DNA from: Phormidium ambiguum IAM M-71
GTDB taxonomy: Bacteria > Cyanobacteriota > Cyanobacteriia > Cyanobacteriales > Aerosakkonemataceae
Assembly: GCF_001904725.1 (NCBI RefSeq)
Contig: NZ_MRCE01000019.1
Coordinates: forward strand, 45,342 to 109,341
Direction: 5' to 3'
Length of the DNA: 64,000 nucleotides
Position numbers and translations under genes: made by a program. Shown one piece after another: positions 9,994 to 20,175 of this stretch (positions are counted from its first letter, which is position 1; each line of letters begins with the position of its first letter). Below the pieces are notes generated by a model. That model was not told where the DNA came from. It did no database searches and saw only the letters and a program-made list of their open reading frames with translations.

Positions 9994-10839
9994 TTATTCT
10001 TCTTTTATTTGAGAATGCTCTACGCGAAATACATTAGAGTATAAGTTAGCCAAAATTTGTTTTCCTTCCAATGTTACATCAAGAAATTCTAAAGCTGGTT
10101 CAATGAAAGGGTAAACTACTCCCCAATAAAATTTGGGATAGTTTTTCCGTAAGTCGCTGGGATTTTTATAACCTAAAGTTTTGTTTGTTCCTGTTTCTTC
10201 AAATTCATAAAATAAAGCACTAATTTTTTGTAAATAACGGGGGTCACTTAGTTGACCAATTAAATCTCCTGCCCGAACTAAGCCGGGATATTCTTTTGTA
10301 TCCTGGTGGTCTTCGTCTTTTGGTACGGGAAAACGAGTTAGTTCAATATTCTTTTTGATGATTTCGGCATTAATAATTTTGTGACAGCCAAAACGTTCTT
10401 GAATAAATAGTTTGCCTCGGTCTACGTGATAGTTATTCAAACTTGCGTCAGTACAACCAAAGGGTAGTGTTATCATCACATCATCTATGCCTGTGGCGTA
10501 TTTTCTTTCTGATGGTTTATCTGTGCGGCAAACTCCTTTGACAAACCCGATGTCGTGGCATAATAGAGAAATGATGCAATGCAACCAATCTTCACAAGTT
10601 ACTCCTCCTTCACGGATATGTTTACCCCAAAGAATTTCTTGTCCTACTAAGGTGACGTAAATTGTATGTTCAACGTTGTGGTATAAAGCATCGCTGTTGG
10701 CAATGTTTTCCAATGCCATGTTTGCTGCCCAACCAATAATATCAGCGTAGTCAGGTTTTAAGCCTCCGTAGTTGCGACGATAGCCAGCTTGTAGGTTTTC
10801 GACAAAACCATCAATCATATATTTTGTAGGATTGTACAT
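9994..10839 (-). CDS. HD-domain metalloprotein resembling cyclic-nucleotide phosphodiesterases
   Basis: About 281 residues from the ATG at 10839. I chose this start over an ATG 24 nt further upstream because a strong GGAGG lies 6-7 nt before it; the longer start has no ribosome binding site. Metal-binding HD features are visible: YHNVEHTIYV near residue 53 and LLCHDIGF near 92, both reminiscent of the YHN-x-x-H and HD pairs of class I cyclic-nucleotide phosphodiesterases, with further His/Asp residues downstream. This suggests a metal-dependent phosphohydrolase. The substrate is unknown; a cyclic nucleotide is plausible since two nucleotide cyclases are encoded in the window. It is divergent from the TIR-AAA gene. 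Confidence 0.7.
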   Translation of the reverse strand: MYNPTKYMIDGFVENLQAGYRRNYGGLKPDYADIIGWAANMALENIANSDALYHNVEHTIYVTLVGQEILWGKHIREGGVTCEDWLHCIISLLCHDIGFVKGVCRTDKPSERKYATGIDDVMITLPFGCTDASLNNYHVDRGKLFIQERFGCHKIINAEIIKKNIELTRFPVPKDEDHQDTKEYPGLVRAGDLIGQLSDPRYLQKISALFYEFEETGTNKTLGYKNPSDLRKNYPKFYWGVVYPFIEPALEFLDVTLEGKQILANLYSNVFRVEHSQIKEE

Positions 10840-11237
10840 TGTTCCCTCCACAAGTATTTTCATTTGGTTGTTTGAGTAAGTATTTGGCTGCTTTATTACT
10901 ATTTAGATAGATTCTCCTGGGAAAAGTGCAACTTTACTATGTTTTTGAGTTAGCAGTAAGCTGTAATAGTAGTTATAGCAATATTTGAAGAAACCGCAAA
11001 CCAGGAAAGTCCAGATCTAAAAAAATTTACTGAGATACTTAATTTTTATTGTTTCAGTAAAAGTCTGTCTAAATAAATTAGTTAATGCAGAATTTTTCAG
11101 AAAAACTCTGGAAATTTCAGTAATTCACTAATTGTAGACAATAATTCTTAACTTTTGTTATACTAATGCCGATCGCTCAGGGTAAAGTTAAGTTATAAAA
11201 TTTAACTAAGTAGCAGCATAGGAATTAAGTTAGTTCT
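10840..11237. other. Divergent intergenic region between HD and TIR-AAA genes
   Basis: No coding sequence. It carries the ribosome binding site of the minus-strand HD gene at its left end and a candidate promoter for the plus-strand TIR-AAA gene near 11135-11164. Several TTACTGA/TTCAGTAA short inverted motifs occur between 11029 and 11125, possibly operator half-sites; this is pattern only. Confidence 0.4.
11135..11164 (+). promoter_or_regulatory. Candidate sigma-70-type promoter for the TIR-AAA gene
   Basis: TAGACA (11135-11140) and TATACT (11159-11164) are separated by 18 bp, close to the vegetative consensus. They would start transcription about 65-70 nt before the ATG at 11238. This is based on matches only. 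Confidence 0.4.
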
Positions 11238-13067
11238 ATGGACGTTGAGCAAGCTTTAGAATTTGTAGATAAGTTAGTCTACGAAGATGTGGGAAAGTAT
11301 TTGAGTGATTTAGAAAGAAAGGTATTTGTTGGCTCATGGCAAGGATTGACTTATGAACAAATTCATCCCGAACATCGGGAATATGTAGAAAAGGATGTGG
11401 CTTTTCGACTCTGGAAAAAGTTATCTAAGGTATTAGGTGAAGATGTTAGAAAAAAGAATTTACAAGGTGCAATAACCAGGGCACATAAAGCCAAAACTTA
11501 TCAAGCAAAAAAGACTTTTTTTATTAGCTACCATCATCAGCAACCGGATACGGGTTTAGCCAGGGATTTAGAGCGCTCGATCGACAAATTAGGCGGACAA
11601 GCATATAGGTTTCCTCTGAGTTTTAACAATGCGGTAGAAGGTAATTCCACTCCTTATCAAGCCGAGGGAGATTGGTTTGCGGAAATCAATCATAAATTGC
11701 AGAAATCTGATTATTTTTTGTTGCTGTTATCTCCCGAATCTGCTGTTAGCGAAATGGCGATCGAAATTTTACGGCGAGTGCGGGAGTTACGCGATCGCCA
11801 ACTAAATAATCAGCTAACATTATTAACAATTCGCGTTAATTGCCCAACTAATACCATTTTAAATCATGATTTGCGTGGCTATTTAGCAGAAATTAAGCAA
11901 CGGGAGTGGAACTCTTTTCATGATACACCTGATTTAGTTGAAGAAATTAGTAATTTATTATCAGGAAAAGTAGTCAAGTGGGAAAACTCTAAACCTTCAT
12001 CTACCGATCATATTACACCTGCAATTCCTTTGCCAGTAGCTGAACCAGAAATACCCAGCGGACAAGTACGCCTTGCTTCAGCTTTTTATGTGGAAAGAAT
12101 TCCTTGTGAAAATCAGTGCTATGCTGCTATTGCTAAACCTGGAGCACTAATTCGGATTAAAGCACCCAGACAAATGGGAAAAACTTCTTTAATGGCACGG
12201 CTTTTATACCATGCTGAAGAAAAATTAAGTTATCGGACAGTTCCTTTGAGTTTTCAGTTAGCAGATACAGAAGTTTTCACCGATCTAAATCAACTTTTAA
12301 GATGGTTTTGTGCGATAATTTCCCGCAAATTAGGTTTAGCTTCTCGATTAGACACACTTTGGAGTGATACTTATGGTAGTAAGGACAATTGCACAATTTA
12401 TTTTGAAGATTATTTGTTACCAGCAGCGAACAGTGCATTAGTTTTAGGTTTGGATGAAGTCGATCGCGTTTTCCAATATCCGAAAATTGCTGATGATTTT
12501 TTTGGGTTGCTGCGTGCTTGGTTTGAGGAAGCGGGTTATGGTAGTGGAGATCATAATCTCTGGGGAAAATTGCGGTTAGTAGTAGTACATTCAACGGAAG
12601 TTTACATTCCTTTAAATGTTAATCAATCACCGTTTAACGTCGGTTTGCCTATTGAATTACCAGAGTTTAATTTTGAGCAAGTGCAAGTTTTGATCGATCG
12701 ACATCACTTAAATTGGCAAACTAATAAAATAGAACAATTAATGTCTTTAATTGGAGGACATCCTTATTTAATCAGATTAGCACTTTATCGAATTGCTCAA
12801 AATGAAATTACCTTAGAAAAACTCTTAGAAACTGCACCCACAGAAGCAGGTCTTTACAACGATCATTTACGAAGACATTTATGGAGTTTACAACAACATC
12901 CAGAATTGGCAGATGCTTTTGCTCAAGTAGTGACGGCGGACACACCCATAGAATTAGAATCTGTGCCAGCATTTAAACTACATAGCATGGGATTGGTAAA
13001 ATTTCAGGGAAATCAAGTAATTCCCCGATTTAATTTGTATAAATTTTATTTCCGCGATCGCTTATGA
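11238..13067 (+). CDS. HTH-TIR-AAA_35 protein (NLR-like TIR ATPase)
   Basis: 609 residues in three modules. Residues 1-85 match the helix-turn-helix N-terminal domain typical of vWA-MoxR-associated/NACHT-type cyanobacterial proteins (GSWQGLTYEQI near 32-42). Residues about 92-235 form a TIR-like domain (FISYHH at 95-100; LLLLSPESAVSEMAIE with Glu172/Glu176 where NADase TIR domains place their catalytic Glu). Residues about 268-600 are an AAA_35 ATPase with P-loop APRQMGKTS (309-317) and Walker B LVLGLDEVD (401-409). NAD cleavage is an inference from family. It is strongly similar from the TIR domain to the C-terminus to the cyclase-TIR-AAA protein at 56.3-58.4 kb. A second AAA_35 gene follows after 103 bp on the same strand. 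Confidence 0.8.
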   Translation: MDVEQALEFVDKLVYEDVGKYLSDLERKVFVGSWQGLTYEQIHPEHREYVEKDVAFRLWKKLSKVLGEDVRKKNLQGAITRAHKAKTYQAKKTFFISYHHQQPDTGLARDLERSIDKLGGQAYRFPLSFNNAVEGNSTPYQAEGDWFAEINHKLQKSDYFLLLLSPESAVSEMAIEILRRVRELRDRQLNNQLTLLTIRVNCPTNTILNHDLRGYLAEIKQREWNSFHDTPDLVEEISNLLSGKVVKWENSKPSSTDHITPAIPLPVAEPEIPSGQVRLASAFYVERIPCENQCYAAIAKPGALIRIKAPRQMGKTSLMARLLYHAEEKLSYRTVPLSFQLADTEVFTDLNQLLRWFCAIISRKLGLASRLDTLWSDTYGSKDNCTIYFEDYLLPAANSALVLGLDEVDRVFQYPKIADDFFGLLRAWFEEAGYGSGDHNLWGKLRLVVVHSTEVYIPLNVNQSPFNVGLPIELPEFNFEQVQVLIDRHHLNWQTNKIEQLMSLIGGHPYLIRLALYRIAQNEITLEKLLETAPTEAGLYNDHLRRHLWSLQQHPELADAFAQVVTADTPIELESVPAFKLHSMGLVKFQGNQVIPRFNLYKFYFRDRL

Positions 13068-13170
13068 ACAAACAATTAAGTATCGATCGATAGTTACAAA
13101 AACAGTAAAAAATTTACTTCATTTCTGCCTTCTTGCACTAGCGGTGTTCTCTACTCACCAATAAAAAATA

Positions 13171-16100
13171 ATGATTACCACAGAAAATTCAACATACACT
13201 TATAAAGTTGGCGGACATTTACCTTTAGACGCACCCAGTTATGTTGTGCGACAAGCAGATCGAATACTTTATGAAGGTTTAAAAGCTGGCGAATTCTGTT
13301 ATGTTTTGAATTCTCGACAGATGGGAAAAACTAGCTTGAGAGTGCGAACAATGTACAAATTACAAGCTAAAGGTTTCGCCTGTGCAGCTATTGATTTAAC
13401 TAAAATTGGCAGTCAAGATATTACCCCAGACCAGTGGTATGCGGGAATTATGCGACGTTTATTAACCAGCTTTCAACTAACAGAAAATATTAATTTACAA
13501 GATTGGTTGCGCGATCGCGCTTTTCTCACACCAGTATATCGATTAACCGAATTTGTTGAGCAAGTACTTTTAGAATCAGTTAAGCAAAAAATCGTTATTT
13601 TTATTGACGAAATTGATAGCGTTCTTAGCTTAAATTTCCCTACAGATGATTTTTTTGCTTATATTCGTTCTTGCCACGATCCAGATAAAAGAATTACCTT
13701 TGCTTTACTGGGAGTAGCCACACCATCGGATTTAATTCAAGACAAAAAAGCCACACCTTTTAATATTGGATGTGCCATTGAATTAAATGGCTTTCAACCA
13801 GAAGAAACTCAGCCATTAATTGCAGGTTTAGCAAATAAAGTACGGCATCCTCACGCAATTTTAGAAGCTGTATTAGATTGGACAGGTGGACAACCATTTC
13901 TTACTCAAAAATTATGTAATTTAATTTATCATTTAGAACCGGATATTCCCACAGGTGAAGAAAAAGAATTTGTCCAAAAGTTAGTGCGATCGAAATTAAT
14001 TGAGAACTGGGAAGCCGGAGATGAACCGCCGCATCTAAAAACAATTAGAGATCGGTTACTGACGATTAGTAAAAGGTCTCGATCGCTACTGAACATTTAT
14101 CAACAAGTTTTACGGGAAGAAGAAGTGATCGCAGATGAAAGTACAGAACAATTAGAATTACGTCTTTCCGGTTTAGTAGTTAAACAACAAGGAAAATTAA
14201 AAATTTGTAATCGCATTTATGCAGAAATATTTCATCCAATTTGGGTGAATAAAGCTTTAGCTGAATTACAAGCAGATTTTGTCCAAGTTATTGAAGCACA
14301 AGAGCAAAAATTACTTTCCATGTTAGATGCAATGGAAGGTAAAGCATTTGAATTTATTCTCCGAGAAATTCTTGGTTCAATCACCAAAAAATTAGGTGAA
14401 TTAATGAATGCTGAACGCACAAGAATTTTTTTCATAGATGAAGAAAGTCAAGAACTTTGGTCGATTACTGCTACAGATAGGTACAGTCAGGAACCAGAAT
14501 TAGAAATTAATGTTAATCAACAAAATGAAAATATAGTTAATAACTTTAAAAGACTAATTAATGAGCCATTTAACTTTGGTGATGAAAATATTAATTTAAT
14601 TTCTGATGTAACTAGAGAAAAATATCCTTACATAATTTATAATAGATTAGTTTTGCCACTGTTCAACGACCAAAAAGAAGTAGTTACAGTTGTCCAATTA
14701 ATCAATAAACTTAAACCACATAATAATCCCCGTGCTTCATTATCAGAAAGAATCGATCATCAAGGTTTTACGGAAATAGACCAAAAACAATTTGCGGAAT
14801 ATGCACCAAAAATTCGCCAAATTCTGCAAAAATGTCAACTTTTTTATAAACAAACTCAAAAACTGCAAGCATTTCAAGCTTTAACAGAAGCAACTGTATC
14901 GCTTTCGCAAAGTAGTTTAGACTCGGAAGCGACATTAACTAAAGTCATGGAAGAAGCGAAAAGATTGATGAATGCCGATCGCAGTACTCTCTGGCTTTTA
15001 GATTCCGAAAAAAAACAACTTTGGACAAAAATTCCCTTTGAAAATGGCGAAATTAAAGAATTTAAATTACAAATTGGCGAAGGTTTTGCTGGTAAAGTTG
15101 CTCAAACAGCTGAACCTTTAAATATCCCTTTCGATCTTTACAATCACCCTGATTGTACAACTGCAAGAAATACCGATCGCAAAACGGGATATCGCACTTG
15201 TAGTTTACTTTGTATGCCAGTTTTTAGTCCTGATGGAGAATTGCTGGGAGTAACGCAATTAGTTAACAAAAAAAGACTAGGTGACTTTCCTAAATATAAT
15301 CCAGAAGATTGGCCAAAAGCACCAGAATGTTTTCAAGCTAGTTTCGATTCTCAAGATCAAAAATCAATGAAAACATTCAACGAACAAGCTGGTGTAGCCT
15401 TACATAATGCTAAAAAATTTGAAGCATTAAAAGAAGAGTTAAAAAATCAGCCAAATAACGTAGTGACAAAAGCTTTAGCCGTACTCACTAGCGTAATGGA
15501 TATCCAAGGTTGCGATGAAATTATTGATTCTATTTTACGCCAAATTACCTTAAAAATGGGTAGGTCATTAAATGCCGATCGCACCAGCATCTTTTTATTA
15601 GATGAAGAAAAGAATGAATTTTGGTCAATTGTTGCTGAAGCCGATAATAATGATTTCCTCGAAATTCGGATTCCCACAAACAAAGGTATTCTCGGTGAAG
15701 TCGCCGCCTCCAAACAAGTAATTAATATTCCCTTCGATTTTTATGACGATCCGCGATCGACTACAGCCAAAGAACAAGACAAAAAAAATGATTATCGCAC
15801 CTATACAATGTTAACTTTACCTTTAATAAACGAACAGGGAAACTTAGTAGCTGTGGTGCAGTTAATCAATAAATTGAAACTAGGAGTTCCGAAAAACAAA
15901 CCCTTAGCAGAAAGAATTGATATTCAAGGATTTACTGCTGCTGATGAAATACGATTATCCAAAGATTCCCAAGAAATTAAAATAGTTTTAGAAAGTTTTC
16001 GTTCTTACCATAAAACAGCGCGGGGACAAAGAGTAGCCGCAGCTTTAATTGCTGCCACACGCACTGTTAGTAACGGGAGTATGGAAATTAAAGAAATTCT

Positions 16101-16623
16101 CCAAAGAGTAATGGAAGAAGCCAAAAAACTCACCAATGCCGATCGCAGTACCCTTTGGTTATTAGATAATGATGAACGAGAATTATGGACAGAAATTCTC
16201 TTTGAAGATGGTTCTTTTAAAGAAATTAAAATTAAAGTTGGACAAGGTTACGCAGGTAAAGTTGCCGAAACTAAAAAACTATTAAATATTCCTTTTGATT
16301 TGTACAATCATCCCGACTCAGAAACAGCGAGAAACACCGATCGACAAACAGGTTATCGCACTTGTAGTTTACTATGTATGCCAGTATTTAATCCAGATGG
16401 TGATTTAATCGCGGTTACTCAACTAATTAACAAAAAGAAACCGGGAGATTTTTATGATTACTTACTTGCTCACGATCGAGAAGTCCCCACTCAATTTCAA
16501 ACTAGTTTTGATGAAAGTGATGAAAAATATATGCAAATTTTCAATAATCAAGTGGGAGTAACTCTGCAAAACTCTCAACTTTTGGAAAAATTGAAAGGTT
16601 ACTTAGCACAAAATAATGGTTAA
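13171..16623 (+). CDS. AAA_35 ATPase fused to four GAF domains
   Basis: 1,150 residues. The N-terminus (1-370) is an AAA_35 domain: [16 protein letters not shown]-loop [10 protein letters not shown] (Lys53), Walker [12 protein letters not shown] (about 141-151) and the family's [10 protein letters not shown]. Then come four GAF domains at roughly 385-560, 590-765, 785-945 and 965-1140. GAF 2 and 4 are near duplicates ([27 protein letters not shown] ending). GAF 1 and 3 form a second pair. The GAF style resembles that of cyanobacterial CyaB-type cyclases and phosphodiesterases, so a small ligand such as a cyclic nucleotide is possible. There is no catalytic output domain. Its place directly after the TIR-AAA gene suggests it senses a signal and hands it to that ATPase through the shared AAA fold. 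Confidence 0.85.
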   Translation: MITTENSTYTYKVGGHLPLDAPSYVVRQADRILYEGLKAGEFCYVLNSRQMGKTSLRVRTMYKLQAKGFACAAIDLTKIGSQDITPDQWYAGIMRRLLTSFQLTENINLQDWLRDRAFLTPVYRLTEFVEQVLLESVKQKIVIFIDEIDSVLSLNFPTDDFFAYIRSCHDPDKRITFALLGVATPSDLIQDKKATPFNIGCAIELNGFQPEETQPLIAGLANKVRHPHAILEAVLDWTGGQPFLTQKLCNLIYHLEPDIPTGEEKEFVQKLVRSKLIENWEAGDEPPHLKTIRDRLLTISKRSRSLLNIYQQVLREEEVIADESTEQLELRLSGLVVKQQGKLKICNRIYAEIFHPIWVNKALAELQADFVQVIEAQEQKLLSMLDAMEGKAFEFILREILGSITKKLGELMNAERTRIFFIDEESQELWSITATDRYSQEPELEINVNQQNENIVNNFKRLINEPFNFGDENINLISDVTREKYPYIIYNRLVLPLFNDQKEVVTVVQLINKLKPHNNPRASLSERIDHQGFTEIDQKQFAEYAPKIRQILQKCQLFYKQTQKLQAFQALTEATVSLSQSSLDSEATLTKVMEEAKRLMNADRSTLWLLDSEKKQLWTKIPFENGEIKEFKLQIGEGFAGKVAQTAEPLNIPFDLYNHPDCTTARNTDRKTGYRTCSLLCMPVFSPDGELLGVTQLVNKKRLGDFPKYNPEDWPKAPECFQASFDSQDQKSMKTFNEQAGVALHNAKKFEALKEELKNQPNNVVTKALAVLTSVMDIQGCDEIIDSILRQITLKMGRSLNADRTSIFLLDEEKNEFWSIVAEADNNDFLEIRIPTNKGILGEVAASKQVINIPFDFYDDPRSTTAKEQDKKNDYRTYTMLTLPLINEQGNLVAVVQLINKLKLGVPKNKPLAERIDIQGFTAADEIRLSKDSQEIKIVLESFRSYHKTARGQRVAAALIAATRTVSNGSMEIKEILQRVMEEAKKLTNADRSTLWLLDNDERELWTEILFEDGSFKEIKIKVGQGYAGKVAETKKLLNIPFDLYNHPDSETARNTDRQTGYRTCSLLCMPVFNPDGDLIAVTQLINKKKPGDFYDYLLAHDREVPTQFQTSFDESDEKYMQIFNNQVGVTLQNSQLLEKLKGYLAQNNG

Positions 16624-16775
16624 AATTTCCTTCATTTGACTTCCGCAATCAATCAGATGCGTAGGATCATAAATTAATCATTTCACGTATAATCTTACTT
16701 CAAATACATTTTGGTAAGAAAACTTCTGTTACGATATAGCGATCGCAATTCCTGAAAAAAACCTGCTCATATCAT

Positions 16776-16911
16776 GTTCGGATAATTCAGTTATGTTTTC
16801 CACAGTCATTTAACCCCACCCCTTAATCCCCTCCCCGTACACGGGGAGGGGAGACAAAGCGCAGTTTTGGCGGGGTTGGGTGCTTCGGGTTTAATAAGTG
16901 ATTATCCGAAC
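16776..16911. repeat. MITE-like palindromic element A
   Basis: 136 bp bounded by perfect 11-bp inverted ends (GTTCGGATAAT at 16776-16786, ATTATCCGAAC at 16901-16911). Nested inside are AACCCCACC against GGCGGGGTT, and a 24-bp palindromic hairpin of CCCCTCCCC / GGGGAGGGG (16828-16851). It carries no coding sequence. It fills most of the 318 bp between the AAA-GAF gene and the KefF-like gene and overlaps the longer, unlikely KefF start. Confidence 0.65.
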
Positions 16912-16941
16912 CTAATATCAATCATTAGATGGATCACATCA

Positions 16942-17580
16942 ATGGGTAAGTTAAACCGTATATTGATTTTATTTGCTCATCCAGCACTAGAAAAATCACG
17001 AATCAATCGTCAATTAATTAAAGCTATTCGGGGAATGGACTCCATCACAATTCATGATTTGTATGAGCAATATCCCAGCTTTCATATAGACGTGAAATCT
17101 GAGCAGGAACTGTTGCTAGCTCATGATATTATCATCTTTCAACATCCCTTCTACTGGTATAGCAGCCCTGCAATCCTCAAAGAATGGCAAGATTTAGTCC
17201 TCGAACATGACTTTGCTTACGGTCATAATGGAACCGCCCTGCAAGGGAAAAAGTTTCTTTCTGCTATTACCACCGGAGGTAGCGAAGAAGCCTACTGCCG
17301 AAAAGGACATAACTACTTTACCATTCGAGAACTTTTAGCTCCCTTCGAGCAAACAGCACGTCTTTGTGGCATGGAATACCTCCCACCCTTTGTGATTTAC
17401 GGAACCCATCAACTCCAAGAAGTTCACCAAATCGCCCGTTATATTGAGGATTACCGAACTGCGCTGGCGATGTTCCGCGACAACACAATTGATTGGGCGC
17501 AACTGCTGCAACATAAACAACTCAATCATTATCTTGAGCAAGCGATCGAAAAGCTGGAGTCACCACTCAATGTCCAATGA
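16942..17580 (+). CDS. NAD(P)H-dependent flavin oxidoreductase, KefF/MdaB-like
   Basis: A 212-residue flavodoxin-fold quinone reductase-like protein. Visible features are ILILFAHPALEKSRIN at the N-terminus (FMN phosphate loop), the family's FQHPFYWYSSPAILKEWQDLVL near residues 70-90, and the LQGKKFLSAITTGG core strand. I chose the ATG at 16942 because the upstream 25 codons run through a palindromic repeat element and lack homology-like character. Its 3' end overlaps the start of the antiporter gene by 11 bp. This mirrors enterobacterial kefF-kefC, where KefF is the ancillary subunit activating the K+ efflux channel/antiporter. Whether glutathione adducts gate it here is unknown. Confidence 0.8.
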   Translation: MGKLNRILILFAHPALEKSRINRQLIKAIRGMDSITIHDLYEQYPSFHIDVKSEQELLLAHDIIIFQHPFYWYSSPAILKEWQDLVLEHDFAYGHNGTALQGKKFLSAITTGGSEEAYCRKGHNYFTIRELLAPFEQTARLCGMEYLPPFVIYGTHQLQEVHQIARYIEDYRTALAMFRDNTIDWAQLLQHKQLNHYLEQAIEKLESPLNVQ

Positions 17581-19435
17581 AAACTTTTTCTTTCAAGCTT
17601 TCGTTTATCTAGCAGCAGCAGTGATTACAGTCCCAATTTCCAAAAGACTAGGACTAGGTTCTGTCTTAGGATATCTCATTGCGGGAGTTGTCATCGGCCC
17701 ATTTGGGCTGCGTTTAGTCGGACAAGAAGGTGAAGATGTCATGCGCTTCGCCGAATTTGGCGTAGTCATGATGTTATTTTTGGTAGGCTTGCAACTTCAG
17801 CCGGAGTTACTTTGGCGAATGCGAGTTCCCATCTTAGGATTAGGTGGGTTGCAGATGATAGCTAATGTTGTCCTGCTATCAGGGATAGGAATGATGCTGG
17901 GATTAGCATGGCAACCAGCATTAGCAATATCGTTGATTTTACCTCTTTCTTCAACTGCGATCGGCGTGCAAACATTAACCGAACGCGGACTGATGAAAAC
18001 AGACGGAGGACAATCTGCTTTTTCCATCCTGCTATTCCAAGCAGTTGCCATAATTCCGATTCTGGCATTACTACCTTTACTGAGTACAAATCCAGCCGCA
18101 GTCAGTCAAACTGCACAATCTGGAAATACCTTAGCAGGTTGGCAACAAACACTGCTAGTTATGACTACGGTGGGTGGTATCGTCGTCGGTGGGCGATTCT
18201 TGATGCGTCCGGTATTTCGCTTTATTGCTACTACTCGCCTCCGGGAAATTTTTACCGCAACGGCACTCCTGTTAGTGGTGGGAATTACCTTAGCAATGCA
18301 AGCTGTCGGTTTATCTCCGGCTTTGGGAACATTTGTTGCTGGAGTAGTATTGGCGGAAAGTGAGTATCGTCATGAGTTAATGAGTACGGTTGAACCGTTC
18401 CAAAGTTTATTGTTGGGGTTGTTTTTTCTTTCCGTTGGAGCGAGTATTAATTTCAACTTAATTTTGGCGCAACCGTTGTTAATTTTTGGGTTGATTGTGG
18501 GAGTTTCCCTGCTCAAATCTGGGGTGTTGATTGGGTTAGGGAAGTTATTTAAATTAGATTTGAATCAAAGTATTTTGTTTGCTTTTGCGCTGGTACAAGG
18601 AGATGAATTTGCGTTTGTTTTGTTTTCTTTTGCGGCACAAAGCAAAGTACTTTCGGAGAATTTGGCAGGTAGCTTGATTGCGGTTGTGGCGCTTTCGATG
18701 TTACTATCACCGCTGTTTATGATTGCTTACGATCGCCTAATTGCACCACGCTTTATTTCCCAGTCCGATCGTCAGCCAGAAGCCGACCATATTGATGATA
18801 ATGAAAATGCGGTAATTATTGCTGGATTTGGGCGATTTGGTCAAATTGTCGGACGCTTACTAATTGCTAATGGTTATCCGATTACGGTTTTAGAGCATAA
18901 TCCCGCCCAAATCGATCTTTTACGTCGCTTTGGTTGGAAAGTATTTTATGGGGATGCTTCTCGGATTGATTTGCTTCATGCAGCTGGGGCACAACAAGCC
19001 AAACTTTTAGTTGTAGCGATCGATGATAGCGAACAAATTTTGCACATTGTCAATTTAGCGCGGCAACATTTTCCTAACTTAAAGATTTTAGCGCGGGCGA
19101 TCGATCGCAGCCATGCCTACGAATTAATTCGGCGTGGAGTTGATGTGATACACCGAGAAACTTTTGGTTCCGCGTTAGATATGGGTGTGGAAGCATTAAA
19201 ACTGTTGGGAGTGCGATCGTACAAAGCACATCGCGCCGCCCAAACTTTTAAACAGCACGATGAAGAAGCATTACGCGACATGGCTTTTGTCGAAGACGAT
19301 CATTCCGCTTTCATGGCACGTTCTCGTCAGTTAGCAGAACTTCTAGAACAAATTTTGCAATCTGACGAACAAGAAGCCAATCATGAGATCGATCGAGCTT
19401 GGGATATCTTCGCTCAACAAAAAGAAACTAATTAA
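17570..19435 (+). CDS. KefC-like CPA2 cation:proton antiporter with RCK domain
   Basis: 621 residues from the ATG at 17570; the upstream in-frame extension overlaps kefF in a different frame and is not protein-like. Residues about 5-400 contain some 10-12 hydrophobic helices of the CPA2 family (VPISKRLGLGSVLGYLIAGVVIGPFGL; LVQGDEFAFVLFSFA with the membrane acidic residues). Residues about 420-540 form an RCK/TrkA-N Rossmann domain (AVIIAGFGRFGQIVGRLL, then D-x-x-R and GDASRIDLLHAAG). A charged C-terminal tail follows. The likely role is K+ or Na+ efflux coupled to H+ under nucleotide or electrophile control. It is translationally coupled to the KefF-like gene. Confidence 0.88.
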   Translation: MSNENFFFQAFVYLAAAVITVPISKRLGLGSVLGYLIAGVVIGPFGLRLVGQEGEDVMRFAEFGVVMMLFLVGLQLQPELLWRMRVPILGLGGLQMIANVVLLSGIGMMLGLAWQPALAISLILPLSSTAIGVQTLTERGLMKTDGGQSAFSILLFQAVAIIPILALLPLLSTNPAAVSQTAQSGNTLAGWQQTLLVMTTVGGIVVGGRFLMRPVFRFIATTRLREIFTATALLLVVGITLAMQAVGLSPALGTFVAGVVLAESEYRHELMSTVEPFQSLLLGLFFLSVGASINFNLILAQPLLIFGLIVGVSLLKSGVLIGLGKLFKLDLNQSILFAFALVQGDEFAFVLFSFAAQSKVLSENLAGSLIAVVALSMLLSPLFMIAYDRLIAPRFISQSDRQPEADHIDDNENAVIIAGFGRFGQIVGRLLIANGYPITVLEHNPAQIDLLRRFGWKVFYGDASRIDLLHAAGAQQAKLLVVAIDDSEQILHIVNLARQHFPNLKILARAIDRSHAYELIRRGVDVIHRETFGSALDMGVEALKLLGVRSYKAHRAAQTFKQHDEEALRDMAFVEDDHSAFMARSRQLAELLEQILQSDEQEANHEIDRAWDIFAQQKETN

Positions 19436-19509
19436 CCTGGCTCTCCTGTACTTGTGGTGGAAAACCCTGGTTTTGGGAACTGGGGACTGGTAGGAAAAGG
19501 TTGGGAGTA

Positions 19510-19585
19510 GAAACGCTAGCTGAGTTATTTCTCTCCATCTCCCCATCTCCCCATCTCCCCATCTCCCCATCCCCCCATCTCCCCT
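19510..19585. repeat. C-rich tandem repeat (CCCCATCT units)
   Basis: About eight CCCCATCT/CCCCATCC units between the antiporter stop and the 3' end of the next, minus-strand gene. This is the same class of short strand-biased repeat as in other intergenic regions here. The small reading frame across it is an artefact. Confidence 0.75.
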
Positions 19586-19586
19586 A

Positions 19587-19823
19587 CTACTGCGGAATCC
19601 GACTCATAATTCTTCTTTGACGTTCCGCCGCTTTTTGATTATCTTCTGGCTCAGAATGTAGCGGAACTGTGGCCACAATATCCGAAAAATGATTAATATC
19701 TTGGGCAATTTCTCCTAAATTAACCTCACTATAATCTGAATCTGCTGGATCGGAATCAAATTCAGAATCAAGAAATCCAGAATCCTCAAAATTTGTGAAT
19801 GGTTGATGTGAATTGAATACCAT
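19587..19823 (-). CDS. Small acidic hypothetical protein
   Basis: 78 residues, strongly acidic in the first half (FEDSGFLDSEFDSDPADSDYS), with a basic C-terminal end (QRRIMSRIPQ). There is no membrane segment or known domain. The gene call rests on a clear GGAGG ribosome binding site 7 nt before the ATG at 19823. The function is unrecognised. It stands alone on the minus strand between the antiporter and the response regulator. Confidence 0.5.
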   Translation of the reverse strand: MVFNSHQPFTNFEDSGFLDSEFDSDPADSDYSEVNLGEIAQDINHFSDIVATVPLHSEPEDNQKAAERQRRIMSRIPQ

Positions 19824-20175
19824 TTTCTTGCCTCCATTTCAATGGAAAATTTAATTTCAATACTGCCTAATTAAAGGTATTTAAATTGAAAAAAATTGCT
19901 CAGATTTGATTATTTGATAACCTAACTTAATTATAGAACTATCTTTAAGAAACTTCTGCCATACAAATAAGTCTAGCAGCGTCCCAGAATTGCCAGACTC
20001 AAATCAATAATTATTTAACAATGGCGATAAGACTTTAGTTGCTAGGTAGTGTTAGTCCGCATTGGTAATGGGTAGTAAATAATCAGTAGTAAGAAATGAA
20101 ATTTATTCTCTACTACCAACTACTAACTACCCATTACCAGCCTAAACAATAATAATTAACTAGCAACTTACATTA
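19824..20175. other. Intergenic region with a 75-bp inverted repeat (element B, 20064-20138)
   Basis: No coding sequence. GGTAATGGGTAGT at 20064-20076 pairs perfectly with ACTACCCATTACC at 20126-20138. Smaller TAGTAG/CTACTA repeats lie in the arms. It lies about 40 nt beyond the 3' end of the response regulator gene, so it could act as a transcript-end hairpin, but it lacks a U-tract and looks like a dispersed palindromic repeat. Confidence 0.5.

Noticed and set aside
17908..18363. 151-residue reading frame within the antiporter gene
   Set aside because: Same-strand out-of-frame shadow; composition is not protein-like and it lies within conserved membrane helices.
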